Assembly: GCF_016924645.1 (NCBI RefSeq)
Contig: NZ_JAFFJV010000001.1
Location: 62,001 to 126,000, forward strand
Reading direction: 5' to 3'
DNA from: Rufibacter psychrotolerans
GTDB lineage: Bacteria; Bacteroidota; Bacteroidia; Cytophagales; Hymenobacteraceae
Length of the DNA stretch: 64,000 bases
Positions 32,474-40,018 of the stretch are shown here, in pieces. The notes below the pieces were generated by a model. The model did no database searches, was not told where the DNA came from, and saw only the letters and a list, made by a program, of their open reading frames with translations. The stretch's first letter is position 1. The number at the start of each line of letters is the position of its first letter. The translations under genes were made by a program, and so were the position numbers.

Positions 32474-34423
32474 TTGAAAGACCTCTCCGTCATCATTGTC
32501 AATTACAACGTCAGCTATTTCCTGGAGCAGTGTCTGCTGTCGGTCAGGAAAGCCGCGCAGGGGCTGCAGGTAGAGGTGTTTGTGGTAGACAACAACTCGG
32601 TAGACGGGTCGGTGGAGATGGTGCGGCGGCGCTTCCCCGAGGTCATCCTGCTGGCCAACAAAGACAACCTGGGCTTCTCCAAGGCCAACAACCAGGCCAT
32701 CCGGCAGGCGCAGGGCAAATACGTCTTGCTGCTCAACCCAGACACGGTGGTGGAGGAAGATACCTTTGTGGCGTGTTTCGGGTTTATGGAGGCGCATCCT
32801 AAGGCCGGTGCCCTGGGGGTAAAGATGATGGACGGCGCCGGGCAGTTCCTGCCGGAGTCCAAGCGCGGCTTGCCTACGCCCTGGGTGGCCTTCTGCAAGG
32901 TGTTCGGGTTGTCTGCCCTGTTTCCTACCTCCTCGCTGTTCAACCGCTACCACCTGGGGCATTTGTCTTCTGAGAAGATTCACCAGGTAGATATTCTGGC
33001 GGGCGCCTTCATGTTCATGCGCGCCGAGGCGCTGGAGAAAGTAGGGCTCCTGGACGAGAATTTCTTCATGTACGGCGAAGACATTGACCTTTCTTACCGC
33101 ATCAAGGAAGGCGGCTACGAGGTCTACTACTTCCCCCAGACCCGCATCATCCACTACAAAGGCGAAAGCACCCGCAAGACCAGCGTGAACTACGTGTTCA
33201 TGTTTTACCGCGCCATGATGGTCTTCGCCCGCAAGCACTTTAGCGGCCGGCAGGCCTGGCTCTACTCTTTCCTGATTCAGCTGGCCATTTACCTGCGGGC
33301 GGGCATTGCCATTCTGGCCCGGGCGGTGCAGCACGCGTTCCCCATTATGCTAGACGGCTTGTGCCTGGCCCTGGGCGTGCTGGTGGGGGAGAAGGTGGTG
33401 CCCAACCCGTTTTCTTTGGAGTTTTCGCCCATGTGGGCGGCCTACTTTGGGGTGTGGCTGGGAGCGGCCTACTTCAGCGGGGCCTATGACCGGCCCACCC
33501 GCCTGTACTGGCTGTTGCGGGGCATGCTGTGGGGCAGCATCCTGCTCATGGCCTTCTCCAGCGTGGTAGGCATTGTGGGCACCATCAACAAAAAGCACCT
33601 GCTGGTGGCGGTGTTGGTGGGCCTGGTGGGCATGACCGCCTGGCGCCTGCTCTGGCACTTTAGGCAGTACGGCCACTGGCGGTTTGGCGAGCAGAAAGCC
33701 AAGCGCATTGCGGTGGTGGGCAGCAGCAAGGAGGTAAAACGCGCCGCGCTGCTCCTGCGGCAGGCCGGGGCCCAGGAACCGGTAGCCCGCCTGGAGCCGC
33801 AGCACACCCCTGCCGACCTGCGCCAGATTCAGGAAGTGATCCAGATCTACAAGATCAATGAGCTCATCTTCTGCGGCAAAGACCTGGCCGTTTCGCAGAT
33901 CATTGAGTGGATGGTGCAAATCCACAACCGGGCCGTGGAGTTCAAGATCCTGCCCGAGAACAGTGCCTACATCATCGGGAGCTCGTCAAAGAACGCCCCC
34001 GGCGACTACTATGCCCTGCACATTGAGGTAAACCTGCTCAACCCATACCACCAGCGCAACAAAGTGGTCTTGAACTCGCTGGTGAGCGCGCTCCTGCTCC
34101 TGGCTGCGCCGGTCCTGATCTGGCGCATCAGGGGAAAGAAACAGTTCCTCAAGAACTGCCTGGGCAACCTGGTGGGGCTGTACCAGTGGGTGGGCCTCAA
34201 AGCCACCGCCACCCCAGACGCCAAGCCCGCCATCCTTTCGCCGGTAGACAAAGTGAACAGTCAGCGAATCAGCCCTATGGCTGCCCGTCAGATAGAGGTG
34301 GTCTACGCCAAGGACTACACGCCCTATGATGATCTCACCATCCTGGCCCGGAACCTTGCCAAACTGGGCAGGCCGGCGCAACCCGTCCGGGTGCCCCATG
34401 CTGAGATGCCCGTCTTGCGGTAA
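32474..34423 (+). CDS. GT2 glycosyltransferase fused to a WbaP-like membrane/Rossmann half
   Basis: 649 residues, starting at TTG 32474 (encodes MKDLSVIIVNYNV, the usual GT2 beginning; no in-frame ATG is nearby). Residues ~1-230 form a GT-A glycosyltransferase with VVDNNSVDGS, NLGFSKANN, LLLNPDT and the YGEDIDLSYRIKEGG motif with the catalytic base. Residues ~250-400 carry four or five membrane helices, and ~410-560 hold a Rossmann-like part (AKRIAVVGSSKEVKRAALLL) resembling the N-terminal half of polyprenyl-phosphate sugar-1-P transferases. The catalytic transferase domain of those enzymes is absent. Likely role: surface polysaccharide sugar transfer at the inner membrane. Confidence 0.82.
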   Translation: MKDLSVIIVNYNVSYFLEQCLLSVRKAAQGLQVEVFVVDNNSVDGSVEMVRRRFPEVILLANKDNLGFSKANNQAIRQAQGKYVLLLNPDTVVEEDTFVACFGFMEAHPKAGALGVKMMDGAGQFLPESKRGLPTPWVAFCKVFGLSALFPTSSLFNRYHLGHLSSEKIHQVDILAGAFMFMRAEALEKVGLLDENFFMYGEDIDLSYRIKEGGYEVYYFPQTRIIHYKGESTRKTSVNYVFMFYRAMMVFARKHFSGRQAWLYSFLIQLAIYLRAGIAILARAVQHAFPIMLDGLCLALGVLVGEKVVPNPFSLEFSPMWAAYFGVWLGAAYFSGAYDRPTRLYWLLRGMLWGSILLMAFSSVVGIVGTINKKHLLVAVLVGLVGMTAWRLLWHFRQYGHWRFGEQKAKRIAVVGSSKEVKRAALLLRQAGAQEPVARLEPQHTPADLRQIQEVIQIYKINELIFCGKDLAVSQIIEWMVQIHNRAVEFKILPENSAYIIGSSSKNAPGDYYALHIEVNLLNPYHQRNKVVLNSLVSALLLLAAPVLIWRIRGKKQFLKNCLGNLVGLYQWVGLKATATPDAKPAILSPVDKVNSQRISPMAARQIEVVYAKDYTPYDDLTILARNLAKLGRPAQPVRVPHAEMPVLR

Positions 34424-34547
34424 GGCAGCGCAGGGGCAGCGGGAGAAGCAGGGCCCTGTTTCTTTAGTTTTTGGCAGGCCGGCGCGGGGCTTGAATAAGA
34501 GACTAATTAAATCTTGATGATTTCACTATAAAAACGGCAAAAGCTTC

Positions 34548-34555
34548 TAATTTTG
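34548..34555 (+). promoter_or_regulatory. Minus-7 box (TAATTTTG) before the aminotransferase
   Basis: Exact TAnnTTTG, 27 nt before ATG 34583. No clear minus-33 TTTG at the right distance. Confidence 0.4.
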
Positions 34556-34582
34556 GAGTTACACCGTTAGTCTTTTTAAGAG

Positions 34583-35791
34583 ATGATTACTAGCCAACAA
34601 AAAACACTTTCAGACCGCATTACCTCCCTGGCCGAGTCTCAGACCATCGCCATGGCGAAGAAGGCCCGTGAGCTGGCCGCCAAAGGGGTGGATGTGATCA
34701 ATTTGAGTTTCGGGGAGCCTGATTTCCAGACCCCGCAGTACATCAAAGACGCTGCCAAGAAAGCCATTGACGATGGCTATACCTTTTATACGCCGGTGGC
34801 CGGCTACCCCGAGCTGCGCAAAGCCATTGTAGAGAAACTGCGCCGCGACAACGGCCTGGAGTACGGCCCCGAGAACATTGTGGTGTCTACCGGCGCCAAG
34901 CAGTCCATCGCCAATGCCGTGATGTGCCTGGTAAACCCCGGCGATGAGGTGATCATTATCTCTCCGTACTGGGTGAGCTACGAGGAAGTGGTGAAACTGG
35001 CCGAGGGGATTCCAGTGCCCGTGCGCGGTTCCCTGGAGAACGACTACAAGATCACGGCCCAGCAACTGGAAGACGCCATTACAGCCAACACCAAACTGGT
35101 GATGTACTCTTCACCTTGTAACCCAACCGGTTCTGTGTTCACCAAGGAGGAACTGGCTGCTTTTGCCGCTATTCTGGAAAAACACCCGCAAATCCACGTC
35201 ATCGCCGATGAGATTTATGAGTACATCAACTTCACCGGTGAGCACTACAGCCTGGCTCGTTTTGAGTCCATCAAAGACCGCGTGATCACCGTGAACGGCT
35301 TCTCCAAAGGATACGCCATGACCGGCTGGCGCGTAGGCTACATTGCGGCCCACAAAGACATTGCCGAAGCCTGCGACAAAATGCAGAGCCAGATCACCAG
35401 CGGTACCTGCTCTATTGCCCAGAAAGCCGCCCAAGGCGCGCTGGAAGGTGGCCGCGGTTCTGCCGAGGAAATGAGTGCGTCTTACCTGCGCCGCCGTGAC
35501 CTGGTGCTGGGCCTGATGAAGGACATCCCGGGCATTAAAACCTACGTGCCGCAGGGCGCTTTCTACATCTTCCCGGATGTGAGCGAATTCTTCGGCAAGT
35601 CAACCGGCGACACCGTGATCCAGAACGCCAACGACCTGGCCATGTACCTGCTCAATGATGCGCACGTTTCTCTGGTGGAAGGTGGAGCCTTCGGGGCGCC
35701 GGAGTGTATCCGGTTCTCTTTTGCGGCCTCAGACGCCAAATTGATTGAGGCGCTGGAGCGAATTAAGGCTAGTTTGGCCAAACTGAGCTAA
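34583..35791 (+). CDS. PLP-dependent class I aminotransferase (aspartate aminotransferase-like)
   Basis: 402 residues of fold-type I. The PLP lysine is in NGFSKGYAMTGWRVGY (residues ~232-247); NPTGSVF, ADEIYEYI and the C-terminal IRFSFA arginine motif are all present. The opening INLSFGEPDFQTP and YTPVAGYPELRKA match the group I-gamma/alpha aspartate aminotransferases. It probably makes aspartate or other amino acids from 2-oxo acids; exact specificity (Asp, aromatic) is uncertain. Confidence 0.9.
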   Translation: MITSQQKTLSDRITSLAESQTIAMAKKARELAAKGVDVINLSFGEPDFQTPQYIKDAAKKAIDDGYTFYTPVAGYPELRKAIVEKLRRDNGLEYGPENIVVSTGAKQSIANAVMCLVNPGDEVIIISPYWVSYEEVVKLAEGIPVPVRGSLENDYKITAQQLEDAITANTKLVMYSSPCNPTGSVFTKEELAAFAAILEKHPQIHVIADEIYEYINFTGEHYSLARFESIKDRVITVNGFSKGYAMTGWRVGYIAAHKDIAEACDKMQSQITSGTCSIAQKAAQGALEGGRGSAEEMSASYLRRRDLVLGLMKDIPGIKTYVPQGAFYIFPDVSEFFGKSTGDTVIQNANDLAMYLLNDAHVSLVEGGAFGAPECIRFSFAASDAKLIEALERIKASLAKLS

Positions 35792-35820
35792 AAACGAGTC
35801 TCGCAAATTCTTACTAACTT

Positions 35821-35828
35821 TACCTTTG
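35821..35828 (+). promoter_or_regulatory. Minus-7 box (TACCTTTG) before rfaE1
   Basis: Exact TAnnTTTG 71 nt before ATG 35900. A predicted hairpin (35831-35867) follows at once and would form the 5' end of the mRNA. Confidence 0.45.
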
Positions 35829-35830
35829 CA

Positions 35831-35867
35831 TTGGATAAAATGCCCCGAAAACGGGTGTTTTATCCAA
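35831..35867 (+). promoter_or_regulatory. 5'-leader hairpin of rfaE1
   Basis: TTGGATAAAATGCCC pairs with GGGTGTTTTATCCAA (10 bp plus inner GC pairs) around CGAAAAC. It sits just after the minus-7 box and 32 nt before the ATG, not followed by a T run, so it is more likely a leader structure than a terminator. Confidence 0.5.
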
Positions 35868-35899
35868 TGTTTTGTTTCCAACCTATTCTCTCTCTCTGA

Positions 35900-36937
35900 A
35901 TGCCCCTTCAGCAAACTGTCTCCGCGCTGTTCAGCCGTTTTAGCCAATTGAAAGTCTTGGTGGTAGGCGATGTCATGATTGATGCGTACCTCTGGGGAAA
36001 ATCCACGCGCTTGTCGCCCGAGGCCCCGGTGCCCATTGTGAACCGCACCAAAACCGAGCAGCGCCTGGGCGGAGCCGCCAACGTGGCCCTGAACGTGCAG
36101 AGCCTGGGTGCCACCCCGCTTCTCTGCTCTGTTGTAGGTGATGACCAGGAAGGTGGTGATTTGATTAGACTGCTGCACGAGCAAGGCCAAACCGAAGAAG
36201 GCATCGTCCTGAGCCCCGACCGGCCCACCACCGTGAAGCAGCGCATCATCTCCGGCGGCCAGCAACTCCTCCGGATCGATTCCGAGGTGGAAACAGACCT
36301 GAACGAATGGGAGCGCGAAGCCCTGGTAGACCGGTTCAAACAGCTGCTGGAACAAGCCCACGTGGTCATCTTTGAGGACTACGACAAAGGCGTGCTGAGC
36401 GCCGAAGTGATTGCCGAACTCCTCACCCTTTCAAGGCAAGCCGGCGTACCCACCGTCATCGATCCCAAAAAGAAGAATTTCCTCTCCTACAAAGGCAGCA
36501 CGCTGTTCAAGCCCAACCTGAAAGAACTCAAAGAAGGCCTGAAAGTAGATTTCGCTGAAAATAACCTGGAGGCGTTTGAAGCCGCCGTGAACCAACTGCA
36601 GGAAAAACTGGCGCTGGAGAATGTACTGGTGACCCTCTCAGAGCGCGGCGTGTTCTGCCAGTCGGCCCAGAAAACTAAAACCTACCTGGATGCCCACATC
36701 CGCACCATCTCAGACGTCTCCGGGGCGGGTGACACCGTGGTAAGCATCGCGGCGCTGAGTCTGGCGGTTGGCCTCCCGTTACCTGCTTTGGCCGAGTTGG
36801 CAAACTTAGGCGGTGGCTTGGTCTGCGAGCACGTAGGCGTAGTTCCTATTGACCGGGAGCGCCTGAAACAGGAGGCGCAGCAATCTAAAGTGTTGCAAAG
36901 AGAACTGGCTGCTTTTGAAGTGAAAGCGGAGTTGTAA
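35900..36937 (+). CDS. rfaE1: D-glycero-beta-D-manno-heptose-7-phosphate kinase
   Basis: 345 residues of the PfkB/ribokinase fold. Signatures: VVGDVMIDAYLWG and RLSPEAPVPIV near the N terminus (heptose kinase type), the RLGGAANVALN substrate loop, and the C-terminal ATP/anion-hole motif DVSGAGDTV (residues ~272-280) with the catalytic Asp. It phosphorylates heptose 7-phosphate for LPS inner-core ADP-heptose. Only the kinase half of HldE is encoded; the adenylyltransferase domain would be separate (not in the window). Downstream is the large inverted repeat. Confidence 0.9.
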   Translation: MPLQQTVSALFSRFSQLKVLVVGDVMIDAYLWGKSTRLSPEAPVPIVNRTKTEQRLGGAANVALNVQSLGATPLLCSVVGDDQEGGDLIRLLHEQGQTEEGIVLSPDRPTTVKQRIISGGQQLLRIDSEVETDLNEWEREALVDRFKQLLEQAHVVIFEDYDKGVLSAEVIAELLTLSRQAGVPTVIDPKKKNFLSYKGSTLFKPNLKELKEGLKVDFAENNLEAFEAAVNQLQEKLALENVLVTLSERGVFCQSAQKTKTYLDAHIRTISDVSGAGDTVVSIAALSLAVGLPLPALAELANLGGGLVCEHVGVVPIDRERLKQEAQQSKVLQRELAAFEVKAEL

Positions 36938-37022
36938 GGGTCGTGAACAGGAGTGGGAGAGCCTGATGGCAATGTTTCTTTTACGGAGAAACCCGTTCCT
37001 TATTTGATTGGCAGAACTATTC

Positions 37023-37148
37023 CCCTCGCTCGCCTCCGGCGAGTGTGGGTTATGGGGCGGCGTCCCGCCGCTATGTGAATTATTAAACTTTCCCGCATTT
37101 CGGCCAGAGGCCGAAAAATAGCTCACACTCGCCGGAGGCGAGCGAGGG
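37023..37148. repeat. Large inverted repeat (25-bp perfect arms, 76-nt spacer)
   Basis: Arms 37023-37047 and 37124-37148 are exact reverse complements; each holds a nested palindrome CTCGCC-TCC-GGCGAG. Within the spacer are two more hairpins: GCGGCG/CGCCGC near 37056-37070 and TTTCGGCC/GGCCGAAA at 37098-37116. The 36938-37293 gap otherwise holds no gene. No transposase is linked; it may be a REP/MITE-like unit. Confidence 0.85.
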
Positions 37149-37260
37149 AAAAGTTCAAAAGAGACCAGGGCAAAACGGAGCTATAAAGCGGCTTTTGACT
37201 AGTTAACGCGAGCTTCTAATGCCCCATCTCCCATCTGCGAAACAGCGCGTAATTTCTCCT

Positions 37261-37277
37261 GCTCGCCAGAGGCGAGC
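37261..37277. repeat. Third copy of the GCTCGCC-GGCGAGC palindrome
   Basis: GCTCGCCAGAGGCGAGC, continuing as GAG, matches the arm of the large inverted repeat 120 bp upstream with one change in the centre. Confidence 0.7.
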
Positions 37278-37293
37278 GAGTAAACAGCTTACA

Positions 37294-37338
37294 AACCGAA
37301 ACGGCCTCTTGCACCAAGTGCAAGAGGCCGTTTCGGTT
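37294..37338 (-). terminator. Strong bidirectional terminator downstream of hemE
   Basis: A perfect 21-bp stem (37294-37314 with 37318-37338) with loop CAA. It stands after palindrome copy 12 on the minus strand, whose left arm overlaps it. Confidence 0.8.
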
Positions 37339-37365
37339 ATATTTTCAGGAAAACAGGTCAGAAAC
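37330..37365. repeat. 36-bp palindrome family, copy 12
   Basis: Arms GTTTCGGTTATATTTT and AAAACAGGTCAGAAAC around CAGG. It ends 2 nt from the hemE stop codon and its left arm overlaps the terminator's right arm. Confidence 0.65.
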
Positions 37366-37367
37366 GC

Positions 37368-38399
37368 TTAGCGGGCGCTGTACTCTTTCACCGTCTGGAT
37401 GAAGCATTTCACTTTCTCCGGATCAGTGTCTGGATACACGCCGTGGCCCAGGTTGGCGATGTGGCGGCCCGGCCCGAAGGCGTCCAGCATTTTGATGGTT
37501 TCCCGCTTCACGCCTTCAAACGAGTTGTAGAGGGCACAAGGGTCCAGGTTGCCTTGCAGCGTTTTAGTATCACCCACGGTGGCGCGGGCGTTTTTAATGT
37601 CCATGTTCCAGTCCAGCCCGATTACCTGGCAGTCCAGCTTCGCGAAATCCGCGAGGGAGAAGAAAGCGCCTTTTGCGAAAACGGTCACCGGCACGTCTGG
37701 CAGGGCCTGGCAGATCTCGGAGATATAGCGGTACGAGAATTCTTTGTAGTGCGCCGGAGGCAGAATACCCGCCCAGGAATCAAAGATCTGGATGAGGTTA
37801 GCGCCGGCTTCCACCTGGGCCTTCAGGTAAGCGATGGTGGTGTCTGTGATTTTGCGGAGCAGTTGGTGCGACAGCTCGGGAGCCTCGTAGAGCATTTTAC
37901 GCGCTTTGGAGAACGTCTTGGAGCCGCTGCCTTCCACCATGTACGCGAAGATTGTCCACGGCGCGCCCGCAAACCCGATGAGCGGCACGCGTCCGTTCAA
38001 CTCACGCTTGGTGACTTTGATAGCCTCCAGCACGTAGTTCAGGTGCTCATAGGGATCAGCTACGCGCACGTTTTCTACATCGGCGGCGGTTTTGATGGTG
38101 TTCGGGAACAAGGGACCGCGTTTCTCCACCATCTCATAGGTGCAGCCCATGGCCTCGGGCACTACCAGGATATCGGAGAAAATAATGGCGGCATCCACGT
38201 CCAGCAGGTCTACCGGCTGAATGGTTACCTCGGCGGCCAGTTCAGGGGTTTCCACCAGTTCCTTGAAACCGGAGAGACGCGCACGCACGGCGCGGTATTC
38301 CGGTAAAATGCGGCCTGCCTGGCGCATGAGCCACACAGGGGTTCGTTCGGTCGGCTGGCCCAGGGCGGCGCGCAGCAGCAAGTCGTTCTTTAATTGCAT
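37368..38399 (-). CDS. hemE: Uroporphyrinogen decarboxylase
   Basis: 343 residues from ATG 38399 (an upstream ATG at 38417 adds six residues but lies beyond the minus-7 box). The (beta/alpha)8 enzyme decarboxylates uroporphyrinogen III to coproporphyrinogen III in heme synthesis. Signatures are [11 protein letters not shown] (phosphate/propionate binding), [14 protein letters not shown] with the catalytic Asp, GFAGAPWTI and a C-terminal [15 protein letters not shown]. Transcribed alone; the start is 4 nt from an exact minus-7 box. Confidence 0.95.
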   Translation of the reverse strand: MQLKNDLLLRAALGQPTERTPVWLMRQAGRILPEYRAVRARLSGFKELVETPELAAEVTIQPVDLLDVDAAIIFSDILVVPEAMGCTYEMVEKRGPLFPNTIKTAADVENVRVADPYEHLNYVLEAIKVTKRELNGRVPLIGFAGAPWTIFAYMVEGSGSKTFSKARKMLYEAPELSHQLLRKITDTTIAYLKAQVEAGANLIQIFDSWAGILPPAHYKEFSYRYISEICQALPDVPVTVFAKGAFFSLADFAKLDCQVIGLDWNMDIKNARATVGDTKTLQGNLDPCALYNSFEGVKRETIKMLDAFGPGRHIANLGHGVYPDTDPEKVKCFIQTVKEYSAR

Positions 38400-38403
38400 G
38401 GCG

Positions 38404-38411
38404 CAAAGATA
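38404..38411 (-). promoter_or_regulatory. Minus-7 box (TATCTTTG) abutting the hemE start
   Basis: Exact TAnnTTTG on the minus strand, ending 4 nt before ATG 38399, which implies a leaderless or near-leaderless mRNA. A short tandem of TTGAGTC-like units lies upstream (38430-38456). Confidence 0.5.
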
Positions 38412-38495
38412 AGGCAAAACAATGAAGTCCTGAGTCTTGAGTCTTGAGTTCTGAGTCAGAATTTAAGTAGAGCAGAAACGAATAACCTTGAAGTA

Positions 38496-38531
38496 GTTTT
38501 AGGCTTATTTTTGAAAAATCGGCTTAAAAAC
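38496..38531. repeat. 36-bp palindrome family, copy 13
   Basis: Arms GTTTTAGGCTTATTTT and AAATCGGCTTAAAAAC, with most positions pairing. It lies 10 nt beyond the marC stop. Confidence 0.75.
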
Positions 38532-38541
38532 AGCTTGTTTC

Positions 38542-39159
38542 TTATTTGAACAGGGCCAGTAGCGCCGTCACAATGAAGCTCACGCCCAAAGACAGCACAA
38601 TAAAACCCATGATCTTGGCCAGGGCGGCCAGGCCGGCTTTGCCCATGAACATCATGAGACGGGGCGAGAAAAGCAGGATGGTGTAGGTAACGGCTCCCAG
38701 CAGCACAATAGCCAGCACGGTCAGGCCCATGTCAATCACCGTCAGGGATTTGGTGAAAAGGCTGATGACCACCGCAATGGAGCCCGGCCCTGAGAGCAGC
38801 GGCATGGCCAACGGGGTGAAGGAAATGTCTTCTTTCTCCACGCCTTCGGCCACTACGTCTTTGGAAATTTTCTTGCCCTCCTCGGCTTTGGGGTTGAGCA
38901 GCTCAAAGCCTGCCCGCATGATCATGATGCCCCCGGCAATGCGCAAATCATGAATCCGGAGGCCGAAGAAGTCCAGCACGGCCTGCCCGGCCAGGAAGAA
39001 CACCGTCAGGATCAGGATCATGTACACGCAGGCCCGCAGCGCTTGCTGGTTGCGGCGCTGGGTGGTGTCGTCTTGCGTGAGGGTCAGAAAGACCGGCATG
39101 GCCCCAAAGGGGTTCACCACCGAGAAAAGGGCCGAGAAGGTTGCTAACAGGATTTCCAT
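38542..39159 (-). CDS. MarC-family integral membrane protein
   Basis: 205 residues from ATG 39159 (MEILLATFSALFSVVNPFGAMPVFL); upstream in-frame ATG at 39186 rejected because the former begins the conserved first helix. Six membrane helices, with NPFGAMPVFL in TM1 and the PLAMPLLSGPGSIAVVIS re-entrant-like segment typical of MarC (UPF0056). MarC proteins were once tied to antibiotic resistance but have no established substrate. It lies 63 nt downstream of a receiver-like gene, likely one transcript. Confidence 0.9.
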   Translation of the reverse strand: MEILLATFSALFSVVNPFGAMPVFLTLTQDDTTQRRNQQALRACVYMILILTVFFLAGQAVLDFFGLRIHDLRIAGGIMIMRAGFELLNPKAEEGKKISKDVVAEGVEKEDISFTPLAMPLLSGPGSIAVVISLFTKSLTVIDMGLTVLAIVLLGAVTYTILLFSPRLMMFMGKAGLAALAKIMGFIVLSLGVSFIVTALLALFK

Positions 39160-39222
39160 TGCCGCCAAATTACAGAAATTCCCCACACCAGCTACGGCGG
39201 GGCAGAATAGAAGGCAGCGGCG

Positions 39223-39711
39223 TTAGGCCAGCACGCTGCCCATCAGGCTCCTGAGCTTGCCCCAGAAGCCGGTAGGCTGTTGCTTGGTAAACCGCGTGTA
39301 CACCCGCTGCAACTGTACAATCTGGATGCGCTGGATGGCCTTCACCAGCCACTGGGCGGCTTGTTCGTGGCGCTCCAGGACCCCGTGCACCCCCGGCTGC
39401 CAAAAGCCCAGGACTTGTTTGGCGTCTGTGGTGGAGGTGAGCACGAAGATATGCGTGCGGTCCAGCTGGTTCACCAGGGTCTTCAGTAGCCTGGCGTCTG
39501 GCTCATACTGCAGACTGGCTTTGCCCCCCAGCACAATCAGTTCACGGGTAGAGTTGCGGGCCATGCCAAACTTGTCTTCAAACGCGGCATAACTGAGCGC
39601 CTGTACCTCAATGCGTTGCGAGTACAGGTTTTGCTTGTGTAAGGTCTGGGTAATGGTCTCAGCTAAAGTTTGGTCATCTTCCAGCAAGAGCAGGCGGTAA
39701 GAAGTAGTCAT
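39223..39711 (-). CDS. Degenerate response-regulator receiver protein
   Basis: 162 residues from ATG 39711. A CheY-like fold is suggested by strand 1 with the acidic pair (LLLLEDDQTLAETI), strand 3 (ELIVLGG), strand 4 with the switch Thr (HIFVLTSTTD) and strand 5 (GVHGVLERHEQA). The phosphoacceptor Asp after strand 3 is replaced (ELIVLGG instead of DLxxxD) and the conserved Lys by Glu, so it probably cannot be phosphorylated. The C terminus (FTKQQPTGFWGKLRSLMG) is basic with no output domain. Function unknown. Confidence 0.7.
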   Translation of the reverse strand: MTTSYRLLLLEDDQTLAETITQTLHKQNLYSQRIEVQALSYAAFEDKFGMARNSTRELIVLGGKASLQYEPDARLLKTLVNQLDRTHIFVLTSTTDAKQVLGFWQPGVHGVLERHEQAAQWLVKAIQRIQIVQLQRVYTRFTKQQPTGFWGKLRSLMGSVLA

Positions 39712-40018
39712 AGAAGAATGCAACGGGGTGTCAGCGCTGGTAGCCCTCAAAATCTTTGAAAATCTTATACTGCAGAAAAGGGAGCTTTTTCAAAGATGAC
39801 AGATTTAAAAGAACGTAAGAGATGGCTAGTTATAGTAATTCTTAGGGGACTTCTACATATTAGATTTCAAATATAGAATAGTTGAGAAAATAATCCTTGT
39901 TCTGGGCCAAAAACTTGTAGCTTATCGGCATAACTGTGAGATTTGGGCTGTGAGCGGCGCCCGCGCGGAGCTGCATGGTTACATTTAAATAGCACAAATC
40001 TTACGTACTTCTTTTACA
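39712..40018. other. AT-rich intergenic region upstream of purK
   Basis: About 300 bases between divergent genes. Strongly AT-rich between 39770 and 39900, fitting promoter DNA for both. No exact TAnnTTTG was found near the purK ATG, and no gene is visible. Confidence 0.4.

Noticed and set aside
36938..37293. CRISPR-like repeats between rfaE1 and hemE
   Set aside because: Repeats are few, inverted rather than direct, and lack spacers of constant length; no cas genes are near.
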